Counted from the first letter of the stretch, positions 1 through 10,975 are shown. The stretch is 39,052 nucleotides of DNA from Priapulus caudatus (GCF_000485595.1 NW_014577696.1:20426-59477), one strand, 5' to 3'. Notes: generated by a model not told the origin, from the letters alone. Numbers and translations: made by a program.

Positions 1-1928
1 GACGGACGGACGGACGATCATGCGATTCTACAAGCTGCATCTGACTATGTCAGATGAGCTAATAAATTGTATAGTTCAAAAACAATTTAAAATTTCATTT
101 GTATTCTTTGCGCATCAGGAATGCACGGTCTGTATCGTGCCGAAAATGCACAGACCCGCGCATGAATTATTATAGGAGGGAAAAGCTGCAAACGGGGAAA
201 GTGAAAGAAAATATTGCTTTATGTATTCGACCACACTCTATCTACTGTGAATTCGAATTTAATGCACTCGGTCATTGCACACTCTTCCTCTGCGTCTCCA
301 TCCCTCTACTATCTAATAGATTCCCATAATCCATTCCTGGTATCCCCTTCCCCTCCCTCGTATCGCACATTTCCACGCCCAAATAATAAATGTGTTCACC
401 GCTGGCTAATTACGTCACGGTTATTAGCAGCAATATTCGCGTTCGCGTCACACACTCACGCGAAACTTCCATCGGGTAGTCACAACACATTCCATTGGAC
501 GCACTAACCTTCCATTGCAGTCGTGACTACCCGCCTTCACGTCGATATGTATACAACACGTGTTGTGACGTATACAGCATGGACAACGCACATGTAGAAA
601 ACACGTTTTCTCTGCGCAAACGTTATCGGGTGGTATCACTCAACGCGCCTATCACTTGAATTCTAGTTTTGCCGAACTTTCCCGTTCATGTCGACTTCTT
701 AGCAAAACGGCAAAGTTAGACAACAGTTTTTGTGCTCTGTCACCAACACAAATAAAAACCACATCACAGATTTGGAAAACACCTGGAAACACGCGACATC
801 ACGCGATATATACCATAACAAACTCGATTTAGCCAACACAGTAGCACGTGTAAGTTTACGAATAATACCACTATATCGTTATACCAGCGGTAAGAGAATA
901 TGCGATACTATATTACCGTTGTTACTGTTATTATCCATATTACCCCACTTCTCGGGATATAGGCCTACTTACACTCTGGCACTAACCATACACATACCGT
1001 TGAACCTGAATATAACGACCACTCAATGGAAACGATAATTTGTCAATACGCACCGGTTGCCGTTCTATAAAGGTGGCCGCTAAGACAGGCTTGCCCGCAT
1101 GCACGCAGGTTCCACGCCCGCTGTATCAATAACGCGCGCGAATCTCTCACAGTCTTAATTAGCAGCGTACGTGTACACCTACGGTTGACGGAATACCCTT
1201 CCTGATTATGCTACTCAAAGACATCCGCTCGACCTAAAAACAATCGTTCAACCGCGCATCGTTTTCACCTCTGCCTCCACCTGTGCTTCACAATCGTGCA
1301 TGCGCGCGCACCGTTGTCACTTACCGCAGTCTAGTCTGCGAGTTCGTGTCCTTTCCAAATCGAACTCCCCGAGAAATTGATATAGGAAACCACGCATCCA
1401 CACGGTGTGAGTTACCCTAACGACAAGCGTGCACGCCGCGTCACTGACGACTACTGCTGTCAGCCAGCCAACCAGCCAACCATACGCATACTTCAACACG
1501 ACGATCACCGCCTCCCCCGATCGGGTCACGTGACCAGACCACGGGACCGGCGGGCCGCTGCAACTGAATACGCGGAAGAAAGAACCATCTCAGAAATGCA
1601 AGCAGGCGAGATATAAATAACCAGGTAATACGTGGCATATGTGTGTGTGCGTGTGTGTGAGTGTCTGGGCAGGTATTTTTAGGAAGCGCGGTAGCCACGG
1701 GGCGGAAGTACGTGCGGCAACGGGTTCGCCCCCTCCCGGCAGCATCATCATTCCCTTCCGCGCGTAGCGAACGGATGAATCTCTTGAGCTGAAGCCACGG
1801 GCTGCAGCTATGAAATATTGATCGCGAGCACGGTATGTCTACAGCTGTCAGAGTGGTTCACACAATTAGGTCTATACGGACAGTGCTGACGCTATATGCA
1901 AAACTAGCTGTTGCCATGTGCGAGCAAG
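1..1928. other. No gene recognised
   Basis: Starts with a short GACG run (1-16). Only short chance frames with no recognisable domain are present on either strand. I see no splice-bounded exon of trio here. TG-rich bases near 1640-1665 are a minor simple repeat. Confidence 0.6.
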
Positions 1929-1930
<2 letters not shown>

Positions 1931-1992
<62 letters not shown>

Positions 1993-2135
1993 TTCTCGTT
2001 CTCTCTTACTCTCTTACTCTCTTACTCTCTTACTCTCTTACTCTCTTACTCTCTTACTCTCCTTTCTCTCTTTCTCTTCTTTCTCTTTTTTCTCTTTTCT
2101 CTTTTCTCTTTTCTCGCTTTCTCTCTGTTTCTCTC

Positions 2136-2222
<87 letters not shown>
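1931..2222. repeat. CT microsatellite with TTACTC and TTTTC variants
   Basis: Nearly pure CT dinucleotides at 1931-1989, then CTCTTA hexamers to about 2060, pyrimidine-only variants to 2140, then CT again to 2222. One strand is almost entirely pyrimidine for close to 300 bases. The Leu/Ser and Arg/Glu open frames over it are artefacts of the repeat. Confidence 0.97.
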
Positions 2223-2224
<2 letters not shown>

Positions 2225-2299
2225 TTCTCACTCCCGTTCCCTCTGCTCCCCGTCCCGCTATGTCTGTGTCTGTGTCGTCTCTGTCTTTCTCTCTCTCGC

Positions 2300-2580
2300 T
2301 CTGTGTGTGTGTGTGCGCGCGCGCCCGTGCGTACATGCGTGCGTATGCGTGTATGTTTATGTCTCAGGCTCCGTCCTCTCTCCTCGTCCCGTCCTCCCAT
2401 TTTCGCTCCCCATATTTCGCCCGCCCTCCCTTTTCTCCCTCCCCTTCTCTCACCATCTCTCTAACTCTCTGTCGCGCGCGCACTTCGCAGCCCTCTTATA
2501 CACACGCACACTCTACACATCTCTCACACTACACATACACACTCACAGCTCACACGCACACGCACGTACACGCACTGAGG
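2300..2580. repeat. TG/CG then pyrimidine then CA low-complexity sequence
   Basis: TGTGTG and CGCGCG runs near 2302-2350 are followed by C/T-rich sequence, then CACA-rich sequence from about 2500 to 2575. No gene is supported. Confidence 0.8.
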
Positions 2581-2599
2581 ATTACGTCGTGCACTGTTT

Positions 2600-3802
2600 A
2601 TAGTACAGCGTAGCGCATAAACACCAGGCGTGCGCCAGGCAGCAGTGCATCACCATGAGCAACGCTTCCCTTCCTCTTCTCGCTTATTCTCTAGCTCGCC
2701 CGTTCACATATGCAGACGACCACGAGCGGCTTCAAAATCCCTGAATGCGACCAGAGGTCCGCTGTCAGAAACATCGTACAGTAAATGTCAATGTGAATGC
2801 TAAGATAATACTTACGACTAATGATAATGTTACGAGAACAGCGTTGACAGAAACGCATCACAGCTACAAGAAACGCACGATGACCGGAACTTGGTCATTT
2901 GCTGTCACAACGCTGCTGATTGGACGAGCATCGATCACAAAACTCAAATGCGTATACATTTATTGCACACGACGGGAATATATGCGTATAAAATAATGAT
3001 AGTTAATCACGTTTAAATAATAAATTACTTTGAAAAAACGACATGACCTTGTTTGTATTCAGCACTGCAATACATTCTACACGGTAACACAAATCATTCT
3101 ACACGGTAACACAAAACGCGAGCGTCATGACTATAATCAAAATATCGAAGACAAGAAAGCAATCATCATTCATGTTTGTTTCGGTACACGATCGAAAGAC
3201 ATGTATTGTTTCCTGCTTTTTTCTAATCAATATATAATGAAATAACAATATAGTTGTAATTTTATAATTTTGCTGTTTGACCGTGTTCCTTTCATCTTAG
3301 TTCGATAATTACGAGTAGGCCTGCATTATTGTAAAATGAAAAGAGAACTTGCTAGCGTTTTTTCTTCTTGTAATTTTACGATGTTCCTGTCAACGGTCTA
3401 CCAGAAAAAAAACAATGATGAGAATAATGTTAAGACATAATTTTGTTTCTGATGACAGGCCCCGGGTGTCGTACGTATGTTGAATCCATCCTGTTTCACT
3501 AGACGTGCCGCTGTCTGATCGACACTCGCACCAATTGTGCACGTGAAAATAATTGCCAATTCCCATTGCCAAGAATTAACAGAAAAAAAGCGGGAACAAG
3601 ATGCGCGCACAGTCTATGTATGCATCGAAGTGGAAAATCGAGAAAAAGTACTTCTAGCTCAAAATCTTTTCCGGTCACAAGAAAATATAGTGTATTGTTT
3701 TAGTCTTCCGACGTGAGATAAATTCAGATAATAAAGTCAGATAATAACGGTGAAACCACCATACATCACGCGACTCACATAAATTCGCTAAACTTACAAT
3801 GT
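2600..3802. other. No gene recognised; one short direct repeat
   Basis: AT-rich unique-looking sequence. The only structure seen is a 21-base direct repeat (CATTCTACACGGTAACACAA plus A) at 3073-3093 and 3095-3115. Confidence 0.6.
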
Positions 3803-3809
3803 ATATAAT

Positions 3810-3869
3810 CAGGAGTGAATAATAATAGATCTATATATTATAATAATAAATCATTATTATTCACTCCTG
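3810..3869. mobile_element. Palindromic mini-insertion 1 (60 bp)
   Basis: Arms of 17 bases (CAGGAGTGAATAATAAT and its exact complement) enclose an AT-rich loop. It is flanked by perfect 7-base direct repeats ATATAAT at 3803-3809 and 3870-3876, as a transposition event would leave. It shares the CARGAGT start with the insertions at 4306, 4463, 7308 and, in the first six bases, 8527. Confidence 0.75.
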
Positions 3870-4305
3870 ATATAATGATGCATATAACAGCTAGTTATTA
3901 AAATGCTATAGCAAGAAAAATATAAACATTTTAATCATGTTATCACATCCTTTCAATCCTTCCCGTCATATCAAATGAAAACGCACGTTTATCTACGTAA
4001 TCTCAACGATATCCAGTCTCCATCACGCATTCAACGGTAAATGGTGCAGGGTAGACAGACACGTAAATACTACACCCGTTTGTTCACTCGCATACACACA
4101 AACACCAACATGCATATTCACACACGTACGCACACAAGCACGCACGCCGACGCTCTCATGCATATATGTAAACACCGTCGCGGAAGACGGATGCCAAAAT
4201 CGTGTACATGTACTACAATCGAATTCCAATGTGGTCCGACTAATCATGGAGGAAACTGTAAACCTTGTTTACTTTACTTACTACTCCCGGCCATATATAC
4301 TGTAC

Positions 4306-4344
4306 TAGGAGTAGATAATAGGGATTCCCTATTATCTACTCCTG
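4306..4344. mobile_element. Palindromic mini-insertion 2 (39 bp)
   Basis: Almost a perfect palindrome: arms of 18 bases (AGGAGTAGATAATAGGGA and complement) with a single-base centre. The flanking 7-base direct repeat ACTGTAC lies at 4299-4305 and 4345-4351. The outer bases are T on the left and G on the right, so the left end deviates from the CARGAG family start. Confidence 0.75.
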
Positions 4345-4462
4345 ACTGTACGTAGGTTCTGATCACGCGTGCACACTTACCTCCTCCAGACATTCACGCG
4401 TCGAGGATTTCTAGTGCAAACGCTTGAGCGTTAGGCAAATGTATAGGTTACGTAAGAGTTAT

Positions 4463-4533
4463 CAGTAGTGAATAATACTATAGATTCTATTATCTATCTA
4501 TTCTATTCTATAATCTATTATTATTCGTTCCTG
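4463..4533. mobile_element. Palindromic mini-insertion 3 (71 bp)
   Basis: Ends CAGTAGTGAATAATA and TATTATTCGTTCCTG are imperfect inverted repeats of each other. The interior is a TCTATTCTA-type AT repeat. The 7-base flanking repeat GAGTTAT lies at 4456-4462 and 4534-4540; adjoining element and flank bases partly extend this similarity. Confidence 0.65.
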
Positions 4534-4540
4534 GAGTTAT

Positions 4541-5362
4541 CAATAGTTAACGGAGACACCACTTTTACGACACACTCGTCACTGGAAGAATTATTTATAA
4601 AACAGAAGAGGGTTATACACTCGCAAATTTGGCTACGCGTACGGTACTTGAAACTACACGCTGGTCGTGCTCGTGCGTTGAACTGCGGCTCCGTGTTATT
4701 TTAAAGAACAGACTGATACATATAATATATGACGCTACTAGTCATAAGGCTTCCTGAACTTTTATTATCAATGAAGCTCCAGCTTCAATTGTCGTTTTTA
4801 TATGACGAGACATTTGGTTACATGAAAAACAATTCTTTTGACAAAAGACAGCCGTATATATGTACGGCAGCTATATGTCATGCCAGTAGAGCCAAAATCT
4901 ACCCTATGTGTACACAGGTGAAAACAAATGGTTCATGTGTATAAGCAAAGGTGGCAGCAGCAGCTGCATTAGAAAACCCATAGCACATGCATCCAAGCGA
5001 GTGGCAGGGGATTATTATCAATTATCTACTAATAACCTACTTATAATATTTCCCCTTCAATATGATTATGTAAAAAATATTTGCACGTAAATTTGCAGAA
5101 ACGATGCATTCATCACGCTAATGCTCGGGCGACTCGACCGTTCCCACGTACCTGCGTTTATCGTGTCACGATGTAACGACGTCGTTATTATGTCAACTCG
5201 CGGTTCAAGCACGTATAGCAACTTCTTGCGCGCGCATGCAATTGCCATGATGTCTCATAGAATAATGAAGCTATCGGCGCGTTACAATGCTGGTACACTG
5301 GAAATAACGCTCTATCTAGTATGGACTGAAAGCAGGGACGGAAGCAGCTGTGCATGTGAATC
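4541..5362. other. No gene recognised
   Basis: AT-rich at the left, more balanced at the right. Only short uninformative frames occur, and no repeat structure stands out. Confidence 0.55.
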
Positions 5363-5675
5363 CTCACGTAGGCAGTGTACGTGCGTGCGTGTGTGTGTGC
5401 ATGCGCGCGTGCGTACCTGCGCGTCCGCGATACGTGTGCGTGTGTGTGTTGGATGAGTGCGCGCGTGTGTACGTACATGCGTGTGTGAGTTTGAGTGTGT
5501 GCGGTGCATGTGTGTGCGCGCATGCGTGTGTATGCGGTGTATGTGTGCACGCGTGTGTGTGCGCGCGCGTGGGGGGGGCGCGCGCATGTGTGCGTGCGTG
5601 TATGGGTGCGTGCGTGCGTGGGTGGGTGCGCGCGTGAGGGGGGGCGCATGTGTGCGTGCGTGTGTGTGTATGCGT
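5363..5675. repeat. TG/CG-rich simple repeat
   Basis: Long irregular run of GTGTG, GCGCG and GTGCGTGC on the plus strand, with a G run at 5571-5578. Alternating purine-pyrimidine sequence of this kind can adopt Z-DNA. Open frames of Cys/Val/Arg or Thr/His/Ala across it come from the repeat. Confidence 0.93.
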
Positions 5676-5741
5676 GGCTGGTAATTCATGCTCGTCACCG
5701 CTCACGCGTTCGAGTGCATGGCGACAAGCTAGGGTTTCGCG

Positions 5742-5841
5742 TCCACACACACGCACGCACGCACGCACGCGCACGCACGCACACACGCACACACACGCAC
5801 ACACACACACTCACACACACACACGCACACACACACATACC
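5742..5841. repeat. CA/CG-rich simple repeat
   Basis: CACACGCACGCACG-type repeat, complementary to the TG/CG block at 5363-5675 only 70 bases away. The two blocks form a large imperfect inverted repeat. Confidence 0.93.
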
Positions 5842-6355
5842 GTAACTACACACGCACCACCAGACCCGCCAGCACCACGCCTCGCCAAATCTGCAACCGC
5901 CATATACGCGCCGCGTATACATCTACCGTCAACAACAGTGCATCCTCCAGCCCCGTGAACTCCCCTTCTCCCGCCGACCCCGCTCCGGCTACTGCACATG
6001 CATTCTAAACCAACGTAATACATTTAGCCGAGCAAACACGGGTAAGCACCCGGCAAACGCGCACTGTTTCACGGTGCTAGCGCCTCAAGTGTACTGTAAT
6101 GATCGCAAACAATGTCAACTAGCTCGCTCTCACACCCTCTCTTGCCAGGGAGCGGCGGCGGCGGCGGGGGCGGCGCATGTCGCGTATAATACCGGCAGGC
6201 AATGTTGACCAAGTTTCAACATTTACACGACGTGACACTGATATTAAAACAACGCGGTGTTGTCACTTGTCAGCCGCTGATCTCAGTAGGAATAGAAGCA
6301 GCGAGATGATCGATGACACGCGTAGCAACTGTGTCGCCGCCAAACAGCTTCCCTA
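5842..6355. other. No gene recognised
   Basis: GC-richer sequence with a GGCGGCGGCGGCGG run near 6152-6170. No supported coding exon. Confidence 0.55.
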
Positions 6356-6360
6356 TCCTA

Positions 6361-6590
6361 CATGGCAACGAGCATGGCAACGAGCATGGCAAACAAGCAT
6401 GGCAACATGCCCTGGATGGCAAAGCGCATGACATCATGCCTTGCATGGCAACGAGCATGACAACGTGTCATGCATGGCAACGAGTATGACAACATGTCCT
6501 CCATAGCAACAGACATGAAGACATGCATGCCCTTCATGGCAACGAATATGGCAACGAGCATGGCAATCTCCATGCATGGAAACAGGCATG
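6361..6590. repeat. CATGGCAACGAG minisatellite
   Basis: Twelve-base-like units (CATGGCAACGAG, CATGGCAACATG, CATGACAACGTG) repeat irregularly with a conserved ATGxCAAC core. The repeat gives spurious Met/Ala/Thr frames on both strands. Confidence 0.88.
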
Positions 6591-6614
6591 GCAGCTGCCA
6601 CGTCTACCCCCAAC

Positions 6615-6845
6615 CTCCTGATTATTACAACACTATAGTAATAGACAGGCACACGTCCAACGCCTAATTGCTACAATAGTAACAGAAAGTCACCCATCCA
6701 ACCCCCTTAGTACCACAGTAGTAACAGACACTCAACCCTACTACGACTTTACTGCTACAGTGCACTGCTACAATAGTAACAGACACTCACCCCTCCAACC
6801 CCCGTACTGCTAGAGTAGTATCTCTTCAACCCCCTGACTGTCACA
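6615..6845. repeat. Degenerate minisatellite, about 60-bp unit
   Basis: Units with the order CTACAATAGTAACAGACA, then CTCACCCCTCCAACCCCC recur about four times with divergence. Purely tandem; no coding signal. Confidence 0.75.
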
Positions 6846-7300
6846 TTCACATTGCCATCACCACAGTAAGCCAGAAGGTCACGTCGTTGTTTGCGTGTAA
6901 GGGGGTTTCTCTTATATTCGCTCAGACATTAAGCCAGAGTTAATTAAGACACTAGAGCAAGAGGTTAGTAGTAAATGCACACGAGGCTTGCCTGCAATAG
7001 TTAAATCAAAATACATAAATGTTGGCCGGGACAAATGCACCCACAGTGACACATGCACGCACACATATATCCACGCACGCACGCACACGCGCACGCGCAG
7101 AGACGGTCCACTGCTCCGAAACTAATATAAAAATATCGGCGCTGCAGCAGAGGACTTCTTCATCTCACCGATCACGGCATCCCTCAGCACCACCTGCTGC
7201 TTAAATAACCCTGCGGCTAACTCCCTTACATGCACCCTCACTCCCCGTGTTCAATGGAACTACGCCAAAACAAGCAAGCGATTTCCCCGCTATGCAATGC
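6846..7300. other. No gene recognised
   Basis: Unique-looking sequence with a short CACGCACGCACG run near 7051-7098. No exon or RNA gene recognised. Confidence 0.55.
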
Positions 7301-7307
7301 ATACCAG

Positions 7308-7359
7308 CAAGAGTAGATAATAACACGATGTATAATCAATGTGTTATTATCTACTCTTG
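7308..7359. mobile_element. Palindromic mini-insertion 4 (52 bp)
   Basis: Arms of 19 bases (CAAGAGTAGATAATAACAC and exact complement) around a 14-base loop. Flanked by perfect 7-base repeats ATACCAG at 7301-7307 and 7360-7366. The inner GAGTAGATAATA motif is the same as in the insertion at 4306. Confidence 0.78.
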
Positions 7360-7822
7360 ATACCAGGGAAATCCTGGTCACGAGCGGTGTGACGTGACTC
7401 GCTGCCTCACGTTCGTTATAACACCGAGCGTGACAATTCTCGCTTGGGAATACTCTAACGATATAGGTTATTATTTCTCTGCAAACCTAGCACTAAATAC
7501 TACTACTGTAGGGTAATATAAGACCAAGACGATAAATTGTTTTCCCAGTACAGAAATTGCTAGAATCGGAAATAAAATACGGCGCAATAAATTTTGACTA
7601 TAATAAAACGCCTGTAAATCGAAATGGTTGGGGCATTGGATAAATCGGTAGCCTTCAAAAACGAGCGGGGATCTATGATATGCTTTCAAATTCCACGTAC
7701 ACATATACACGGCTGTACATAATTTTGGTTGTTGGTTGCAACATCAGAGAGATTCTTGTTTCTGACCTTCGGCCATCTTAATTACGTGTAAGCAAAAAAA
7801 CGTGTTTCCTATTACCGCGCCG

Positions 7823-8031
7823 CGAAATTTTTTCCCCACTCGAGTTCCGGACCCACCATAGATAGTGTTTTGTAATATATGGTTCGTATATATATGGTTG
7901 GATTATAGTTAGTGATAGGGGTTAGGGTTAGGTGCATGGTATTCATTTTACATTGTTGCTTCGAGGAAGTCGAGTGAATGGAGTGCGCTGATTGGCTGTG
8001 GTCCGGAACTCAAGTAGGGAAAAAAATTTTG
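7823..8031. mobile_element. Inverted-repeat (MITE-like) element with telomere-like core
   Basis: The left end reads AAATTTTTTCCCCACTCGAG then TTCCGGACC. The right end, read on the other strand, gives AAATTTTTTTTCCCTACTTG then AGTTCCGGACC, an imperfect 30-base terminal inverted repeat. The roughly 200-base interior has no frame and contains AGGGGTTAGGGTTAGG at 7917-7932. No target duplication was identified, so the exact ends are uncertain. Confidence 0.6.
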
Positions 8032-8039
8032 CTACCGGG

Positions 8040-9480
8040 CCGACCCTAGCGTTTTGATTGCATTTTGAAGAAAATATTTTATTTTAATGTTATTTATATA
8101 TGTTATATATATAGCCTTTTCTTCTTGTTGCTGGTTTCTGTCATGGTGGGTCTTACAGACGGTTCCTTGGCCCCACTAGGGGGAAAAGAACCGACTTGTT
8201 TAACCCATATCGTGACGAATTGCAGTTGCCATGAAAAATTACCTATCAACCCTAGCAATTTAGCAAGATTTCTCTGCTGTATTTTACCTGCTGCAACCGG
8301 AAACTATTTACACACATTTTTTGTTTGGTGATATCCCATTCTAGCAACACGCTTCAATTACGTCTTGTTGTAACATTGCCCGAATCTCACCTTACATGAA
8401 ATTGTTAATTTTGTAGATTTCAACTATTTGAAACGTCAGTTTTACTCAGACTAAAAGATCATTGTTAACAACAGAAATTCAACACAAAAGCTGAGAAATA
8501 ACGGTGGTGCGCTTGGTCTAAAACATCAAGAGCGTATTAAGTACGCTCTTGAAAACATGTATATAACAAAAACTAAGGGTTAAGTCTCAAAAATTCATTC
8601 ATACCCAGTAAGTGTAAATGGGGAAAGAAAGGTGTACGTACCACAATTTCCTGCTTTCCCATATCCCGAACAGACTTTTGTGTCTGTCATACATATATAA
8701 TACACACGGACAACATAAAATTATTAACTTTTATATTTGCCGACACCATTACGGAAGGACGAAGCATTTAATAAAGTAACCTAGTAGGATGGACATCAGC
8801 GAAACATGGGTCACGCCCGGCCTACAACAGAATTTCACGCTGCCACATGTTCATAACTACCTTGTAGTCGGCAATGTGCCTCAACAGAATTGCTTCCTAC
8901 ACATCTGCTGGTCACTCCGACTGCTCCGCATTGCTTGCTGGCCCCCTACCCACCGACCAGTATTTACGCGTGGGTGCTGCTCCCTCCCCATCCCACTTAC
9001 TCACTAGGTCCACATAGTAGCCTATTATACGTGCCTGATAGCGTTGGTGTAATGTTGCACATAGACTGATAACCATGCATCGATCAGTGAATGCCATCCT
9101 CGCAGCATTGGGAACTGTGCGAGCGAGTGGCACTTTGGGTGGAGGTTAGCGTGTTCGATCATTTCTACTGTTAGGACCATGACTGGAATGAGCATTAGCC
9201 CAAGATCAAGGGATGTTTGTATTAGCTGCCGGTTAAGACAATGTCGTTCATTTCCTATTTCGGTGGGCACACCCCTTAAGTCTATATAACCAACGAACGC
9301 ATACAAAATAGCTGGATAGCTGGATGCGTTACTGCCTATATATACATGGCTCTATCTGATGGAGATGACCTTACGTACTACGTCTGGTATAACTGCTAGA
9401 GACACTGCCCTAGCTGTGCAAGATCATGTCTTTCACACCTTCACACGGCTTCACCACCATTTCAATCTACAGACAGCAAC
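8040..9480. other. No gene recognised
   Basis: AT-rich sequence containing the short palindromic insertion at 8527. Several 70-90 codon frames occur, but none is bounded by convincing splice sites or resembles a known family. Confidence 0.5.
8527..8551. mobile_element. Palindromic mini-insertion 5 (25 bp)
   Basis: Arms CAAGAGCGTA and TACGCTCTTG around TTAAG. Flanked by perfect 7-base repeats AAAACAT at 8520-8526 and 8552-8558. Only the outer CAAGAG is shared with the others, but terminal motif and duplication length agree. It could also be a simple chance hairpin. Confidence 0.6.
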
Positions 9481-9487
9481 GTAATTT

Positions 9488-9886
9488 GAGGAGGGATGAT
9501 ATATCTATATATAATTCCTGATACATTTAGTTTCTGCAGTAGTGTAATATCAGCACACATTATTGTATACGAGCTTTATTGTATATAATGCCAATACACG
9601 TGGTTTTTAACATTTTACTATTGTACTATATCTAACGAATTCGACTAAACAAAATCAAAACTAGAATATTTTTCACGAAATTTTGTGCATATTTTACTCT
9701 GTGGATGGTCAGATGGAAATCCGTGGAGATTCGGTTTGATATCAGCGGAGGGATTATATACCTATATATAATATTTCATGTGTCACTCAGCAGCATTTAG
9801 TTTCTGCAGTAGCGTCATATTGGCAAACTTTATTGTATACGCGCTTTACTGTATATAATGCTAATGCACATGGTTTGTAACATTTA
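9488..9886. repeat. Diverged direct repeat pair (9488-9617 and 9745-9886)
   Basis: Both copies run GAGGGAT...TATATATAAT, CATTTAGTTTCTGCAGTAG, then TTGTATACG(A/C)GCTTTA, GTATATAATGC and CACxTGGTTT. Substitutions outnumber indels, so unlike the exon copies this is a genuine old duplication or two copies of one interspersed element. Confidence 0.8.
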
Positions 9887-10323
9887 CATTGACACATGTT
9901 TCTATGTTTGTATATAAATCTGCAACATCAGAAAGTAAATGACACTTTCTAGGAGTCATTCAATCAGGTGCCTCTAGAGATTCGTAGTCTAACAAGGAGT
10001 ATGCTTGGGCAACGGTCTGCGTAATATGCATACATAACGTCTCCTTTTCAGTCATAAACCTATGCAGTAGCATCGATTCATCAACCCACATCCCCTTCAG
10101 CTATACGGATAACCTACATAAAATTACTGCAATCAATGGCTTCTACATGCCCACTGACCTCGCACGATATAAGCAAAGTCATCTACCGGCTATACTCGCA
10201 TCGCGGCTACACTAAAAGTATAACTTTCCCACCTTAGCAGTCAACCCCCATCCCCCTACCCACCCGGCCTATAACATTCACCCACTGTCCGCGCATACGC
10301 CGTGCTGCAGTGGCTCCCCCTAC
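9887..10323. other. Probable trio intron; no SH3 exon seen
   Basis: Lies downstream of the donor of exon 10324-10523. The expected next exon of the protein (first SH3 domain) was not found here or further left. Confidence 0.5.
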
Positions 10324-10523
10324 CTTATCGTTGTCGGACGCGGTCGAGGCGAGGGAGGTTGCCGACGTGATCGACGCGCGCTCCTGAGTGTCGGCGGCAA
10401 GGCTGCTGAGGCTCGCACCATCTCCGCCAAGGTCACTCTCAAGGTCGCGACTCGACCGATTGCTGTCCGACTTGTACATGCGCATGCGCGAAGCCTTCGC
10501 GTTCAGCGACGAGTCGTTCAGCG
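10324..10523 (-). CDS. trio: Trio/Kalirin RhoGEF, linker exon between PH1 and SH3 (e16)
   Basis: Exon of 200 bases that starts in phase 1 after CTACCCGCAG and ends in phase 0 before GTAGGG. It is a polar, serine-rich linker: MRMYKSDSNRSSRDLESDLG, then ERASITSATSLASTASDNDK. In human Trio the same position carries DTISIASRTSQNTVDSDK just before the first SH3 domain. The serine-rich tail ending in D(S/N)DK, plus the phase match to e15, supports the call, but similarity is weaker than in the folded domains. No SH3 exon is visible further left. Confidence 0.82.
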
Positions 10524-10603
10524 CTGCGGGTAGACGGAGCAGAGGTAAGTGCTATGCCAGAAAAGAGCTCCCCCTAGACCTATACTATTAGAATAGTTTC
10601 GTA

Positions 10604-10975
10604 CACTTCATCTACTCGCGGATATTCTACAATCTTGATTAGAGGTTAATTTTACTGACACGGTCATAGCTACACAGGGTTGTATCATCCATCTTCCATG
10701 AATACGACATGCACTTGAGCAGTTCCAATAAAAAAATGACGGTGAGTAAATACAGATTATATTTAGTAGTATAGTAGCAAGGTTTAAATGATTATGTACA
10801 TGTACTATATCACTTAATAAATCACACACATTGTCACACAATCTGAATCTGTCTATCACTACCTATGTAACGCTTCACTCCACCACAGATGGCTACAAAA
10901 ATATCATGGAGCGGCAGGCTAAATTAACCTCCGACCAAATTCAAGATTGTAGAATATCCGCGAGTAGATGAAGTG
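10604..10975. mobile_element. Foldback / MITE-like element (372 bp)
   Basis: Long terminal inverted repeats of about 47 bases. The left end is CACTTCATCTACTCGCGGAT then ATTCTACAATCTTGA, then AGGTTAATTT after a small divergent stretch. The right end is its complement and finishes AGATGAAGTG. The interior has no recognisable protein. No clear target duplication (GTA left, TCA right). It sits in the intron just upstream of exon 10324-10523. Confidence 0.75.

Noticed and set aside
1835-2613. Long open frames (over 200 codons) rich in Leu/Ser or Arg/Glu
   Set aside because: They are produced by the CT microsatellite read in several frames on both strands.
5188-5958. Several His/Thr/Arg or Cys/Val-rich frames of 75-153 codons
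   Set aside because: They overlap on both strands and follow TG/CA repeats exactly, so they are not proteins.
7915-7933. Telomere or chromosome end
   Set aside because: Only about three TTAGGG-like units inside an inverted-repeat element, so this is interstitial.
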